The notes: generated from the letters alone by a model not told the origin. A stretch of DNA of 64,000 nucleotides from Caballeronia insecticola (GCF_000402035.1 NC_021288.1:682001-746000); one strand, 5' to 3'; shown: positions 53,778 to 63,235, counted from the first letter of the stretch. Made by a program: numbers and translations.

Positions 53778-55259
53778 TCAGCGCGCGGCCACGGCCGCGG
53801 TGTTCTTGCTTGCATCCGTATCGGTGTATCCGCCGCCCAGCGCCGCCGCGAGCGCGATCTGCTGGTCGCGGCGATCCATCTTCAGATTGGCGACGGACCG
53901 GTCCGCGGCGAGCGCGTTGGTCTCGGCGTTCAGCACCGTCAACTGATTCGTGAGGCCCGCCTTGTATTGCGTGAACGCGAGTTCCTGCGCGCGGCGTGCG
54001 GCGCTCTGCGCGACGTTCGCGTCGACGAGCTGCGCATCGGTCGAACGGATCTGCGAAAGCTGCGTCGCGACATCGCTCAATGCCGTGACGAGCGTCTGGT
54101 TGTACGTGGCGATCGCGTAGTCGAACTCGGCGTAGCGGCCCTTCAGTTGCGCGCGCAATGCGCCGCCGTCGAAGATCGGCAGATGAATCGCCGGCCCCGC
54201 CGACGCGGTCCGGCTCGCGGCCGTCAGAAAGCGGCCGAAGCCGAACGCATCGAGACCGAGCGACGCGCTCAGGTTGATGTCGGGATAAAACTCCGCTTTC
54301 GCTTGCTGGATGCCGTGCGTCATCGCATCGACGCGCCAGCGCGCCGCGACGATATCCGGGCGGCGGCTCACGAGATCGGCGGGGAGATTGCCGGGCAGGC
54401 GCACTTCATCGCCGATGCCGAGCTGCGGCCGCGCAATCGACAAGCCGCGATCCGGACCTTGCCCGACGAGCGCACCCAATTGATAGCGCGTCGCGAGAAT
54501 GCGGCCGTCGAGCGCGGAGAGCGTCGCGCGGCTGGACGCCAGATTGGCCTCGGCGGTCTTGCGTTCGACTTCGGTATCCAGCCCGTTCGCGATGCGCCCC
54601 GCCGTGATGCGCTCGACCTGCTCGCGCTGCACGATCTCGCTCGCCGCGATGTCGCGCAACGCATAGAGCCGCGCGAGCTGGTTGTAGGCGCGGGCGATGG
54701 CCGCATCGAGCGTGAGCCGGACCACTTCGGCGTCGGCCTGGCTCGCCTGCCATTGCGACACGGCGGCCCGAAGCGCCTCGCGATTCTTACCCCACAGATC
54801 GAGATCGTAGGACGCGGACAGCAGCCCCTTGTTCTCCGATTGCCACGATCCGGCATACGGCGGCGGCACCAGCGCATTGGCCGAATACTGCTGACGCGTG
54901 TACGAATACGACGCGTCCACTTGCGGCAAGGTGTCCGCCCGCGCCGTCTCGCTATAGGCGGACGCCGCCGCGATGCGTGCGCGCGCCTGTTCGAGCGTCG
55001 GGCTGTGGGCGAGCGCTTCGTCGAGCAATGCGTGCAGTTGCGCGTCGCCGAACTGGTCGGCCCAGTCGGCAGCGGGCCAATGGCCGGCTTCGGCGGGCAG
55101 GCTCTGCGACGTCGCGTAGGACTGCGGCTGTGCCATGTCCTTGTCGCTGTGAATGCCCGCATAGTTCGCGCATGCCGACAGCACGGCGACGAACATCAGC
55201 GTCGCGCTCGTTCTGGCAAAGCGCCGGGCCGAATTTTCACGATTTGATTGATTGATCAT
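53778..55259 (-). CDS. Outer-membrane efflux lipoprotein, NodT/OprM family
   Basis: The product is 493 residues. A lipoprotein signal (SATLMFVAVLSAC, Cys29) is followed by two OEP repeats of the TolC fold (HALLDEALAHSPTLEQARAR, LGLDAFGFGRFLTAASRT). It forms the outer-membrane channel of the EmrAB pump. The MarR palindrome ends only 2 bases before the ATG, where a ribosome site would be, and no Shine-Dalgarno sequence is visible, so the transcript may be leaderless or nearly so. It is followed by the EmrA-like gene after 22 bp. Confidence 0.9.
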   Translation of the reverse strand: MINQSNRENSARRFARTSATLMFVAVLSACANYAGIHSDKDMAQPQSYATSQSLPAEAGHWPAADWADQFGDAQLHALLDEALAHSPTLEQARARIAAASAYSETARADTLPQVDASYSYTRQQYSANALVPPPYAGSWQSENKGLLSASYDLDLWGKNREALRAAVSQWQASQADAEVVRLTLDAAIARAYNQLARLYALRDIAASEIVQREQVERITAGRIANGLDTEVERKTAEANLASSRATLSALDGRILATRYQLGALVGQGPDRGLSIARPQLGIGDEVRLPGNLPADLVSRRPDIVAARWRVDAMTHGIQQAKAEFYPDINLSASLGLDAFGFGRFLTAASRTASAGPAIHLPIFDGGALRAQLKGRYAEFDYAIATYNQTLVTALSDVATQLSQIRSTDAQLVDANVAQSAARRAQELAFTQYKAGLTNQLTVLNAETNALAADRSVANLKMDRRDQQIALAAALGGGYTDTDASKNTAAVAAR

Positions 55260-55261
55260 TG

Positions 55262-55275
55262 TCTGACTTGTCAGA
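55262..55275. promoter_or_regulatory. MarR operator abutting the NodT-family start
   Basis: TCTGAC-TT-GTCAGA is a perfect 6-2-6 palindrome, almost identical to the one before emrB. It ends 2 bases before the NodT-family ATG, so a bound regulator would cover the start region. Two copies of the same palindrome in one operon, next to a marR gene, make a MarR site very likely. Confidence 0.72.
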
Positions 55276-55352
55276 TAAATATGCCAAAAAAATGCGCGTG
55301 CTTCTACGCGTACTTCTACGAGAATTTCGCGCGTGGTCCGCTTCGGTGCCAG

Positions 55353-55790
55353 TCAGGCATCGACGAATTTGTTGAGCAGTCGCCGTAGTTCGGTGAACTC
55401 GCTCTTGCTGAAACCTTTGAGCCGCTTGTTCAGCACGTGCGGCACGATATGCGGCAACTCCTCCGCGATTTTCTTGCCCTCTTTCGTGAGCGTCAGATTG
55501 ACGACGCGCCGGTCTTCCGTGCTGCGCGAGCGATCCAGCAGGCCTTTCACTTCGAGCTTGTCGAGCATGCGCGTCATGAGGCCGGTGTCGATGCTGAGCA
55601 GCTTCGACAATTCGAACGGCGTGCGGGACTCGCCGTAGCGCATGGACATCAGAATGCCCATTTGCTGAGTCGTGATGCCCAGGTCCTTGAGCGCGGCGTC
55701 CAGTTCCGCAACGAGCATGTTGCGCGCCTTGTTGATCGCAAAGCCGATGCTTTGCGTCAGCGTGAAGCTCTCCGGCGTGTAGTGGTCCAT
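55353..55790 (-). CDS. MarR-family transcriptional regulator
   Basis: The product is 145 residues from the ATG at 55790, which follows a GGGAGAGGGG site. The MarR winged helix (TTQQMGILMSMRYGESRTPF, LLSIDTGLMTRMLDKLEVKG, then RSTEDRRVVNLTLTKEGKKI) is complete. It is the first gene of the efflux operon. A half-site GTCAGATA lies about 50 bp upstream of its start, so it probably represses itself and the pump and is released by a substrate of the pump. Confidence 0.92.
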   Translation of the reverse strand: MDHYTPESFTLTQSIGFAINKARNMLVAELDAALKDLGITTQQMGILMSMRYGESRTPFELSKLLSIDTGLMTRMLDKLEVKGLLDRSRSTEDRRVVNLTLTKEGKKIAEELPHIVPHVLNKRLKGFSKSEFTELRRLLNKFVDA

Positions 55791-55839
55791 CCCCTCTCCC
55801 GTGCGATCCCAACCGCGATGCACGGAAATATACTGCAAA

Positions 55840-55847
55840 GTCAGATA
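55840..55847. promoter_or_regulatory. MarR half-site upstream of marR
   Basis: GTCAGATA at this place equals one arm of the two full palindromes in the operon. The opposite arm is degraded (TACTGC at 55831-55836). It may give weaker self-regulation of the marR gene. Support is limited to the half-site match and its position. Confidence 0.35.
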
Positions 55848-56025
55848 TTGTCAAAGAAGTTTTTTGAGATGGCCCGGTATGCCGCGGCGACGCGCACGCC
55901 GCTCGAAAGTGCGGTCGCGAACAGTAATCAACCTTTCAATTAGCTAACTTTCATGCGACGGATGCACCGGCCAACTTTCCGGTTCATCGACGAACCTCAC
56001 TCAATCCAGCCACCGTCCTGACTGT

Positions 56026-57111
56026 ATGCAATCGTCATCCATCGGCAAATTTCTGAAATTCGGCGACAGCCGGCGAGCTGCGTCCGGTCCGCATCGGTGC
56101 GAGCCGCGTGTTAATCCGCAGAGCGACGCTCAGACCGCGTCACCGGTCGTCGCGGCCCGCGCGGAGTCCGAACCGCTTCCCGCGCATTCCATTTTTCATG
56201 AACGCTGGTGGCTCGACATCGCAACCGACGGCAACTGGCAGGCCGCGACCGTCCGGCGCAGCAACGAGATCGTCGCGGAGATGCCGTACGCGATCCGCAA
56301 AAAGGGACTATGGCGCACGTCGCAGATGCCGCCGCTCACGCGCACGCTCGGGCCCGCCTTCAGGCCGGGCGCCGCCGATCCGGCGCGGGCGATGCTCGAT
56401 CGCCTCAGCATCGCCGAGGAACTCATCGCGCAGATTCCGGAGGTGGACAGCTTCTATCAGATCCTCGATCCGCGGATCGAAGATGCACTCGCCTTCGGCC
56501 TGAACGGCTACACGATCACGACGCGCTATACGTTGCAATTTTCTCCGGAACGCAGCGTTGAGGAATTGTGGAAGGCGTTGAACGGCAAGACGCGCAATCT
56601 GATCCGCACCGGACAAAAATTTCTGCGCGTGGCGCGCATCGACTCGCCCGCCGAATTCAATCGCTTTTACGAAGGCAATCTCGCTGTGCGCAGCCGTTCC
56701 AATGTCTACGGTGCGCATGTCATGCAGCGGCTGGTCGATGCGTTCGTCGAGCGAAATGCGGGCTATCTGCTGGGTGCGTACGATGCCAACGGCAAGCTCG
56801 TCGCGGCGATCGGCGTCACATTCGATACGCACGCGGCCTACTATCTGTTGTCGTCGCGCGTGCCCGGCGCGCATGCGGGCGCGATCAGCGTTCTGGTGTG
56901 GCACGCCATTCAGGATGCGCTGCAACGCAAGCTCACGTTCGATTTCGATGGCATCCCGAATGCGAACACGTTCCGTTTTCTTTGCGGCTTCAGACCCACG
57001 CTCAAGCCTCGTCTCGTGATCGAACGTCATAAATCGATCTGGTCGATGCTGAAGGCGGGCCGGCGCGTGCTTCTGCCGAAAAAATCGGAATGGTTTGTTT
57101 CGACGGCTTGA
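56026..57111 (+). CDS. GNAT/FemAB-like protein (BioF2-like acetyltransferase domain)
   Basis: The product is 361 residues. HSIFHERWWLDIATDGNWQA at the domain start, LWKALNGKTRNLIRTGQKFL, and the C-terminal GNAT half (LVAAIGVTFDTHAAYYLLSS, LTFDFDGIPNANTFRFLCGF) fit the Acetyltransf_6 group, which includes FemAB peptidyl transferases and polysaccharide-linked acetyltransferases. About 55 N-terminal residues are low-complexity and the ribosome site is weak, so the start may lie further in. It converges with another protein of the same fold. Confidence 0.8.
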   Translation: MQSSSIGKFLKFGDSRRAASGPHRCEPRVNPQSDAQTASPVVAARAESEPLPAHSIFHERWWLDIATDGNWQAATVRRSNEIVAEMPYAIRKKGLWRTSQMPPLTRTLGPAFRPGAADPARAMLDRLSIAEELIAQIPEVDSFYQILDPRIEDALAFGLNGYTITTRYTLQFSPERSVEELWKALNGKTRNLIRTGQKFLRVARIDSPAEFNRFYEGNLAVRSRSNVYGAHVMQRLVDAFVERNAGYLLGAYDANGKLVAAIGVTFDTHAAYYLLSSRVPGAHAGAISVLVWHAIQDALQRKLTFDFDGIPNANTFRFLCGFRPTLKPRLVIERHKSIWSMLKAGRRVLLPKKSEWFVSTA

Positions 57112-57114
57112 TTC

Positions 57115-57156
57115 GTTGATAAGACAGGGCGCGCGCTGCGCCCTTGCCTTATCAAC
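57115..57156. terminator. Bidirectional hairpin between the two convergent acetyltransferase-fold genes
   Basis: GTTGATAAG (57115-57123) pairs with CTTATCAAC (57148-57156), and inside this GGGCGC (57127-57132) pairs with GCGCCC (57138-57143) around a 5-base loop. It starts 3 bp after one stop codon and its right end borders the other, so it fits a shared terminator for both genes. There is no long T tract, but the stem is long. Confidence 0.65.
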
Positions 57157-57159
57157 ACA

Positions 57160-58323
57160 TCAGCCGACTGGACGCTTGCCGGGCTTTCCGGCATCGGCGC
57201 GCGTCTTCTTCGCACGCAGACCGGCGAGCTTCGCCGCCACGGCTTTCGCCAGAAACGCAAACCGTCCCCAGCGCGACAACGCGATCTGAAAACTCTTGTT
57301 CGGCAGGATGTTGCCGCGGCTCCAGTACGCCTTGAACTCTTCCTTGCCGATACCGAAATCCAGATCCAGCCGATGCTCCCACGCCCACTTCACGCAGCGC
57401 TCCATCATGATCGCGCCGGGTGAGAATTTCGCGTAGGCCGGATCGAAGCCTGCGATCAAGCCGCTCGCGCTCGTGCTCCCCAAGCCGACGACATTGACCA
57501 CGACCGGCGCGCCGTCGAGCGTCATCAGGAACATCAGCGCGAGCGGTTCGTCTCGCGTGCCATCGAGGAGTCGAATCAGGAAGTCACGATAATCATGCGA
57601 ATCGAGCCAAGGTCCGTGCTTGCCGACGCGCTCCGCCCATTCGCGCTTGCGTGCGAGCATCCAGTCGACCCATCGGGCATGCGCGCCGGTGTCGGCGGCG
57701 TCGATCACGCGAATCTCCAGGACGCCTTCTTTCATGAAACGCCGCTCGATTGCAGCAGGCTTCTTCTTCGACAACGACGAAAGCGAATCGCGATATGCGT
57801 TCCACTCCGGTTCACGACGAAGCAAGGCGGTGGCGGAGACATCGAGTGTCGTGACAGCGAGGCCCGGATGTTTCGATGCGAGCCTGTCGATGCGCGAATC
57901 CGCGCTCACATAGGGAATCGACAGCACGTCCGCGCCGCATTGCCCGATGGCGCTTTGCCACGCGGCATCGATGGCGTGCTCTGCATCGGCGGACACGAGG
58001 ATGCTGGTATGTTCGGCGGTTCCCGGTGCGAGCGGTTCGAGCATCGTCCAGAGATGCCGGCGATGGCTGACGAGCGGCCAGACGAGTTTGAGTTCACCGT
58101 GTTCGCGAACCACGATGCAATGCAGCCGGCGACCGCGCGGCTTGGCCACATAGAGCCAGCATAACCAGCACACAGCGAAGGACTGGTTATGCTGTCCGTC
58201 GACGCTCGACCAGAGCGCGTTCCATTCATCCCGAAGCGCCAGAAAGGCCTCGGGATCGCACACGATGCTGACGTGAAATTGCGGGTCTTGCGGGTCTTGC
58301 ACATGACGGTCTGATGGCGGCAT
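57160..58323 (-). CDS. GNAT-family protein, CelD/BcsL-like (BioF2-like acetyltransferase domain)
   Basis: The product is 387 residues. FLALRDEWNALWSSVDGQHN, then WLCWLYVAKPRGRRLHCIVV, is the CelD-type start. The central YRDSLSSLSKKKPAAIERR and the second half LDGAPVVVNVVGLGSTSASG, MMERCVKWAWEHRLDLDFGI complete the domain. Proteins of this type sit in cell-envelope polysaccharide loci. Its start codon follows a short tandem repeat (GCGGGTCTT twice) that encodes DPQDPQ. The acceptor substrate is unknown. Confidence 0.82.
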   Translation of the reverse strand: MPPSDRHVQDPQDPQFHVSIVCDPEAFLALRDEWNALWSSVDGQHNQSFAVCWLCWLYVAKPRGRRLHCIVVREHGELKLVWPLVSHRRHLWTMLEPLAPGTAEHTSILVSADAEHAIDAAWQSAIGQCGADVLSIPYVSADSRIDRLASKHPGLAVTTLDVSATALLRREPEWNAYRDSLSSLSKKKPAAIERRFMKEGVLEIRVIDAADTGAHARWVDWMLARKREWAERVGKHGPWLDSHDYRDFLIRLLDGTRDEPLALMFLMTLDGAPVVVNVVGLGSTSASGLIAGFDPAYAKFSPGAIMMERCVKWAWEHRLDLDFGIGKEEFKAYWSRGNILPNKSFQIALSRWGRFAFLAKAVAAKLAGLRAKKTRADAGKPGKRPVG

Positions 58324-58409
58324 GGTCTCTCTTCATCGCGACAAAGGCCCGTGCAAGTCTAGCGTGCGATACCATCGACCAACGTTCGATCACACTCATA
58401 TGAATGCGC

Positions 58410-60632
58410 CTATACCGCATGCCGCAGATCGAACGGCGTATCGCGCAGACGCTTGCCGCTCAGCCTGAACACGGCATTGCCGACAGCAGGCGCCACCGAC
58501 GGACTCGACAGTTCTCCAACACCGCCCGGCTTCGCGCGATCGCCCTGCACGATCACGATATCGATGTCGGGCATATCGCTCATGCGCATCACGCGATACG
58601 AGTCGAAGTTGGCTTGCTGAACCCGGCCATGACGAATATCGACGCGATCGGCAAGCGCGTGTCCGAGTCCCCACATCAGCCCGCCATACAACTGTTCCTC
58701 GACGCCGCCCGGCGACACCGCGAGCCCGCAATCGGCCACGCACGTCAGCTTCTCGATCGCGATGCCGCCATCGCGCCGCGTCACGCGTGCGATCACGGCG
58801 ACGTAGCTGCCATACGCCCGGTTGGTTGCGACGCCGAGTGCGCTTCCGCGCGGCAACGGCTTGCCCCATCCGGCCCGCGCGGCGGCTTCGCGCAACACAG
58901 CGACGTGGCGCGGGTCCTTCATGTGAGCGATGCGAAACTCGACCGGATCGCGCTGCGCGGCGTGCGCCGCTTCGTCCATGAACGATTCGACCGCGAACAC
59001 GTTCGGGATATAACTCACCGCGCGATACCAGCCGGTCGGCACGCCGGTCTCGTGGCGCACCCAGCCGACATCGACATTCGGCGCGCCATACGCGAACTCG
59101 TACTTGCTGATCGCCTCCGTCGTGCTGTAGTCCATGCGATCCGGACGATCGAAATAGCCCGGCTCCCATTGCTCGGGCGATGCGGGCATCACCGCGCGCA
59201 ATTGCAGCGCGGCGAGATTGCCGTGCGCATCGAGCGTCGCGCGTCCGCGATGATGACTCGCCGCGTGATAGAAGAGCGCGCGCATCTCGTCCTCGCGGCT
59301 GTTCATCAGCTTGACGGGCTTGCCGGTTTGCAGCGCGAGCCACGTTACTTCGAAGAGCCAGTATTTCGACTCGCGCGCGCCGAAGCTGCCGCCCGACACG
59401 AGCTCATGCAGCACGACGCGATCCGCCGGAATGCACCCGATCGTTTCGGCGGCCTCCTGCGCCGTGGACGGCACCTGCAAGCCACCCCAATACTCGATGC
59501 CGCCTTGCTTCGCCCACGCAGTCACGTTGATCGGTTCGAGCGGATTCTGCGCTTTATACGGCATCGAATACGACGCCTGAATCACGCGTGGTCCGCGCTT
59601 CAGGATGGCATCGGCATCGCCATTTCTGACGGTCGGCACGACGCGCGCTTCGGGATCGTCGAGCCATGCGGCCTGACGCGCGGCAAGCTCGCGGCTGTCG
59701 AAGTTTGTGAACGGACTGTCTTCCCACTCGATGTGCAACGCGGCCTGCCCCTTGTGCGCGGACCAGTAGTCGTCCGCGAGGACCGCGACGCCCGCCTGAT
59801 TGCCGCCGAGCACATCGGGACGGCCCGGTATTTGAAGCACTTGCCGCACGCCAGGCACGGCGAGCGCAGCCTTGGCATCGACGCTGCGCACGCGTGCATC
59901 GATCACGGGCGCGCGCGTGACAACCGCGACCAGCATGCCGGGCAAACGCACATCGATGCTGTATTGAAACGCGCCCGTCGTCTTTTGCGCGGCGCCCCGC
60001 TTTTTACGCAGCTTGCCGATGTATTTGAACTGCGACGGGTCCTTCAACGGCACGTCTTTCGGCGCGGGCAGCGTCGCGGCGATGACGGCGAGCGAACCAT
60101 AGCTCGCGCGCCTGCCGCTCGATGACTCGATGACGAAGCCGTTATCGGTCGAGCACGCGGAAGGCGCGATGCTCCATTGCTTCGCGGCGGCTGCAATCAG
60201 CATCGCGCGAGCGGTTGCGCCCGCATGCCGCAGACGATCGTATTCGAGCGATACGCTCGTGCTTCCGCCCGTCGAAAACACCTTCCATAGCGGATGAATA
60301 TAGTCCGCGAAGAACGGATTCTCCGGCGTGATGACATCGATTCGAAACGGATCGACATCGAGTTCTTCGGCGACCATCGCGGCGAGCGCCGTGCGCGTGC
60401 CGGTACCCGAGTCGTGTTTGTGAACGACGAGACGGATCGTGTCGTCGGGCAGAACGCGCACCCATGCGTTCGGTTCAAAGTCTTTCGTCGGCTCGGGCAG
60501 ATTCTTTGCGAGCACATTGGGCAATTCGAAACCCACCGCAAGCCCCGCTGCGAGCAACATCGAACTCTGCTTGATGAAGCGCCGCCGCGCGCTGCCATGT
60601 GAGTAAGTCAACGTCTGTGCGTCGTTGCGCAT
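58410..60632 (-). CDS. Molybdopterin-binding hydroxylase large subunit, IorB/aldehyde-dehydrogenase type
   Basis: The product is 740 residues. An N-terminal Tat signal (ARRRFIKQSSMLLAAGLAVG) exports it folded. The xanthine-oxidase-family molybdenum domain is recognisable from GGSFGARESKYW and the catalytic-Glu segment GGVGELSSPSVAPAVG near the C-terminus. Such two-subunit enzymes (isoquinoline 1-oxidoreductase, membrane aldehyde dehydrogenases) oxidise N-heterocycles or aldehydes and pass electrons on through the [2Fe-2S] subunit and often a cytochrome. Its ATG directly follows the TGA of the small subunit. No cytochrome subunit is visible here. Confidence 0.9.
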   Translation of the reverse strand: MRNDAQTLTYSHGSARRRFIKQSSMLLAAGLAVGFELPNVLAKNLPEPTKDFEPNAWVRVLPDDTIRLVVHKHDSGTGTRTALAAMVAEELDVDPFRIDVITPENPFFADYIHPLWKVFSTGGSTSVSLEYDRLRHAGATARAMLIAAAAKQWSIAPSACSTDNGFVIESSSGRRASYGSLAVIAATLPAPKDVPLKDPSQFKYIGKLRKKRGAAQKTTGAFQYSIDVRLPGMLVAVVTRAPVIDARVRSVDAKAALAVPGVRQVLQIPGRPDVLGGNQAGVAVLADDYWSAHKGQAALHIEWEDSPFTNFDSRELAARQAAWLDDPEARVVPTVRNGDADAILKRGPRVIQASYSMPYKAQNPLEPINVTAWAKQGGIEYWGGLQVPSTAQEAAETIGCIPADRVVLHELVSGGSFGARESKYWLFEVTWLALQTGKPVKLMNSREDEMRALFYHAASHHRGRATLDAHGNLAALQLRAVMPASPEQWEPGYFDRPDRMDYSTTEAISKYEFAYGAPNVDVGWVRHETGVPTGWYRAVSYIPNVFAVESFMDEAAHAAQRDPVEFRIAHMKDPRHVAVLREAAARAGWGKPLPRGSALGVATNRAYGSYVAVIARVTRRDGGIAIEKLTCVADCGLAVSPGGVEEQLYGGLMWGLGHALADRVDIRHGRVQQANFDSYRVMRMSDMPDIDIVIVQGDRAKPGGVGELSSPSVAPAVGNAVFRLSGKRLRDTPFDLRHAV

Positions 60633-61121
60633 TCACGCCTCCGTTACAGACGAAGAAGCCAGCGTCGGATCGCCCGATGCCGCGCGCTTGATCGCACGAC
60701 GAATCCGCGCATACGTGCCGCAGCGGCACAGATTGCCGGACATCGCCGAGGTGATGGCTTCGTCGCTGACGGATGTCTTGCCCTTCAGAAGCGATGCCGC
60801 CTGCATCAACTGTCCGGACTGGCAGTAGCCGCATTGCGGCACATCCTCGGCGACCCACGCGAGTTGCAACGGATGCGTGCCGTCTTTGGACAGGCCCTCG
60901 ATCGTCGTGATGCGTTTCCCGGCGACCGCCGCGATCGGCAAGAGGCACGAGCGCACCGCTTCGCCTTCGAGATGCACCGTGCATGCGCCGCAGAAACCGC
61001 CGCCGCAGCCGAACTTCGTGCCCGTCAAACCGATCCGGTCGCGCAACACCCACAACAAGGGCATGTCTTCCGGTACATTGTCGAGCGAGTGCCGCGCGTC
61101 GTTGACGATGATCTCGATCAT
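60633..61121 (-). CDS. [2Fe-2S] subunit of the molybdenum hydroxylase, IorA-like
   Basis: The product is 162 residues from the ATG at 61121, which has an AGGAGA site 6 bases upstream. The plant-type cluster is C39, C44, C47, C59 ([12 protein letters not shown]), and the second cluster is C97, C100, C132, C134 ([14 protein letters not shown]). It transfers electrons from the molybdenum subunit encoded next. The longer in-frame extension to 61298 has no family support. Confidence 0.92.
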   Translation of the reverse strand: MIEIIVNDARHSLDNVPEDMPLLWVLRDRIGLTGTKFGCGGGFCGACTVHLEGEAVRSCLLPIAAVAGKRITTIEGLSKDGTHPLQLAWVAEDVPQCGYCQSGQLMQAASLLKGKTSVSDEAITSAMSGNLCRCGTYARIRRAIKRAASGDPTLASSSVTEA

Positions 61122-61225
61122 GCGCTGTCTCCTGAATGTCGTCGTGTCTGCGGCCATTATTGGAAGACCGCACGCACAGCGCCAGCGACGATTTCTTTGA
61201 TCACCCGTAAGTCCGGCTAACACCC

Positions 61226-62122
61226 ATGTTGAAGCGCTACCCTTCGATTCAGTCGATGCAAGCTTTTCTGCAAGCGGCGCGCGCCGGCAGCTTTTCAAGC
61301 GCGGCGCGCCAGTTATCGCTCACGCATAGCGCGATCAGTCAGCAGATCCGCACGCTCGAAGAGTTCGTCGGCCAGCCGCTGTTCGTGCGTGAAGGCGCGC
61401 GCGTCGTGCTGACCGATGCGGGCGCGCTCTTCGCCAATCAGCTCGCCGATGGCTTCGAGCAGATCGACCGTGCGTTGTCGTCGGTGAAGGAACGCGCGGT
61501 GAAGCAGTCGCTCACGCTCGATGTCGATCCCGAACTCGCGCAGAGCTGGCTCGTCGCGCGCCTGCCCGCACTGCTCGGCGCGCTGACGGGCACGTCGTTG
61601 ACCGTGCTGTCCGCGCCACGCCACGACCGCGGCGCATTCGAGCGCGTGGATCTCGCGCTGCGCTACGGTTATGGCGAATGGGACGGCTTCGAAAACGCGC
61701 TGATCTGCGGCGATCGTCTGACGGTAGTCGGATCGCCCGATCTCTTGAAAGCGCGCGGACTCGACGCGCCGCTTACGCCCGAGCAGACGCTCGGCCTGCC
61801 GTTGCTCGGCTACACCAAGCGTTCGTGGATTCCGTGGCTCGCGGCGGCGGGCCTTCCCGCCGTCGAGCCGGACGCGGTCGCCGTCTTCGACAATGCCGCC
61901 GGATTGATCGCGGCTGCAAGCGCGGGCGTGGGCGTCGGACTTGCGCGCGGGTTGCTCGCGGCCGATGCGCGGCGAGAAGGCAGGCTCGTGGAACTCACGG
62001 AAGTCGAGATTCCGACGCACTACAACCTTTATGCCGTCTGGCCTCGCGAGAAAACGGCACGCGTGGCGCCGCTCGTGGAGGCGATACGCGAGCTTGTCGC
62101 GCAGACGGTCACGCGGTCTTAG
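61226..62122 (+). CDS. LysR-family regulator of the molybdenum hydroxylase (GcvA-like)
   Basis: The product is 298 residues starting [20 protein letters not shown] after the ATG, with the helix-turn-helix [20 protein letters not shown] and a complete effector domain. It is divergent from the IorAB-type operon with about 104 bp between starts, so it is the likely regulator. Its 3' end meets the remains of the truncated LysR gene on the other strand. Confidence 0.9.
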   Translation: MLKRYPSIQSMQAFLQAARAGSFSSAARQLSLTHSAISQQIRTLEEFVGQPLFVREGARVVLTDAGALFANQLADGFEQIDRALSSVKERAVKQSLTLDVDPELAQSWLVARLPALLGALTGTSLTVLSAPRHDRGAFERVDLALRYGYGEWDGFENALICGDRLTVVGSPDLLKARGLDAPLTPEQTLGLPLLGYTKRSWIPWLAAAGLPAVEPDAVAVFDNAAGLIAAASAGVGVGLARGLLAADARREGRLVELTEVEIPTHYNLYAVWPREKTARVAPLVEAIRELVAQTVTRS

Positions 62123-62195
62123 CCACCTCCCGCACCGTCTCAAGAAACCGCGCAAGCACCGGAGACGGCGTCTCCGCACGATACCGCGCATGCAA

Positions 62196-62993
62196 CTACA
62201 CTTCCGGCGCCGGCGCTGCGAGCCGCACGAACGCAACGCCGCCGCTCGACAACTGCTGCGCCGACGACGGCAACAGCGCAACGCCCAGCCCCTCGCGCAG
62301 CAAACACAGCAGCGTATGCAATTCGACGACTTCCTGTTCGATACGCGGCGTGAATCCCGCATCGACACAGCAGTCGCGCAGAAAACGCGCAAGCTGCGAT
62401 TGCAACAAGCCGAACGACAAGAAGCGCTCCGTCGCCAGCTCACGCAGCGCGATCTCCTCGCGTGATGCGAGCGGATGCGCAAGCGGCAGCGCCACCACCG
62501 CCGCTTCGCGCAGCACGACTTCGCTGGTGATCTCCGGGTCTTCATGCGACACGCGAAAGAAACACACGTCGAGCCGGCGTTCCTTCAACGCCTGAATCTG
62601 CGCGGCGGGCGTCATCTCGTGCAGCGTCCATCGCACTTGCGGATGCTGGCGTGCGAAAGCGCCGAGCGTGCGCGGAATCGGCTCGACCATGGCCGAACTG
62701 ATCACGCCGATCTCGAGGCTCCCCACTTCGCCGCGCCCCGCGCAACGCGTGAGATCGATCGCGCGCTCGAACTGCGCGAAGATCAACGGCGCCTGTTCCT
62801 TCAGTGTTTTCCCTGCCTCCGTGAGTTCCACGCGATGTTGCGAGCGCAGAAACAGCGCCGTGCCCATCTCCTCTTCGAGGATGCGAATCTGCTGGCTCAA
62901 AGGCGGCTGCGAGATGTGCAGGCGCGCGGCTGCGCGGCCGAAATGCAGTTCGTCGGCGAGCACCGCGAAGTAACGCAACAGCCGCATGTCCAT
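62196..62993 (-). CDS. LysR-family regulator (BenM/CatM-like) cut short by an in-frame amber codon
   Basis: The product as read is 265 residues, from MDMRLLRYFAVLADELHFGR, through the helix-turn-helix AAARLHISQPPLSQQIRILE, to PAPEV. The family is usually 290-310 residues. After the TAG at 62198-62196 the same frame stays open for 28 more sense codons with typical LysR C-terminal sequence (ARYRAETPSPVLARFLE), to a TGA at 62109. A single change from GAG to TAG would explain this. It is divergent from the amidohydrolase gene, so it was probably its regulator. It may be inactive, partly active or a sequencing error. Confidence 0.85.
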   Translation of the reverse strand: MDMRLLRYFAVLADELHFGRAAARLHISQPPLSQQIRILEEEMGTALFLRSQHRVELTEAGKTLKEQAPLIFAQFERAIDLTRCAGRGEVGSLEIGVISSAMVEPIPRTLGAFARQHPQVRWTLHEMTPAAQIQALKERRLDVCFFRVSHEDPEITSEVVLREAAVVALPLAHPLASREEIALRELATERFLSFGLLQSQLARFLRDCCVDAGFTPRIEQEVVELHTLLCLLREGLGVALLPSSAQQLSSGGVAFVRLAAPAPEV

Positions 62994-63197
62994 ATCGTTA
63001 ACGTATCAAGATCGTGGTCAAAAAATATTGTACAGAGCGTTCGTAACTTGTGAGACTGCATCGCAAGCAGCAGTGCACATCAGTGTGACACTCGATGCCG
63101 GCGAGGGGAAGGCGCAATCACACGCGTCTTGCAAAGGGCCGCATGGGCAAGCTCGCAAGGGCTTTCGTTCCATCGATGCGCCTGCCCGCGATCCGGC

Positions 63198-63214
63198 AAC
63201 TGGACACGCCAGTT
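63198..63214. promoter_or_regulatory. AACTGG-N5-CCAGTT palindrome before the amidohydrolase gene
   Basis: AACTGG (63198-63203) and CCAGTT (63209-63214) form a perfect inverted repeat, 7 bp upstream of the AAGGAG ribosome site. It could be an operator or a small leader hairpin. No matching second copy was found. Confidence 0.3.
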
Positions 63215-63235
63215 CCCCTCAAGGAGATCGAGACC

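Noticed and set aside
58282..58299. Tandem repeat GCGGGTCTT twice
   Set aside because: It lies within the coding start of the acetyltransferase-fold gene and only duplicates Asp-Pro-Gln. Too short to be a regulatory or mobile element.
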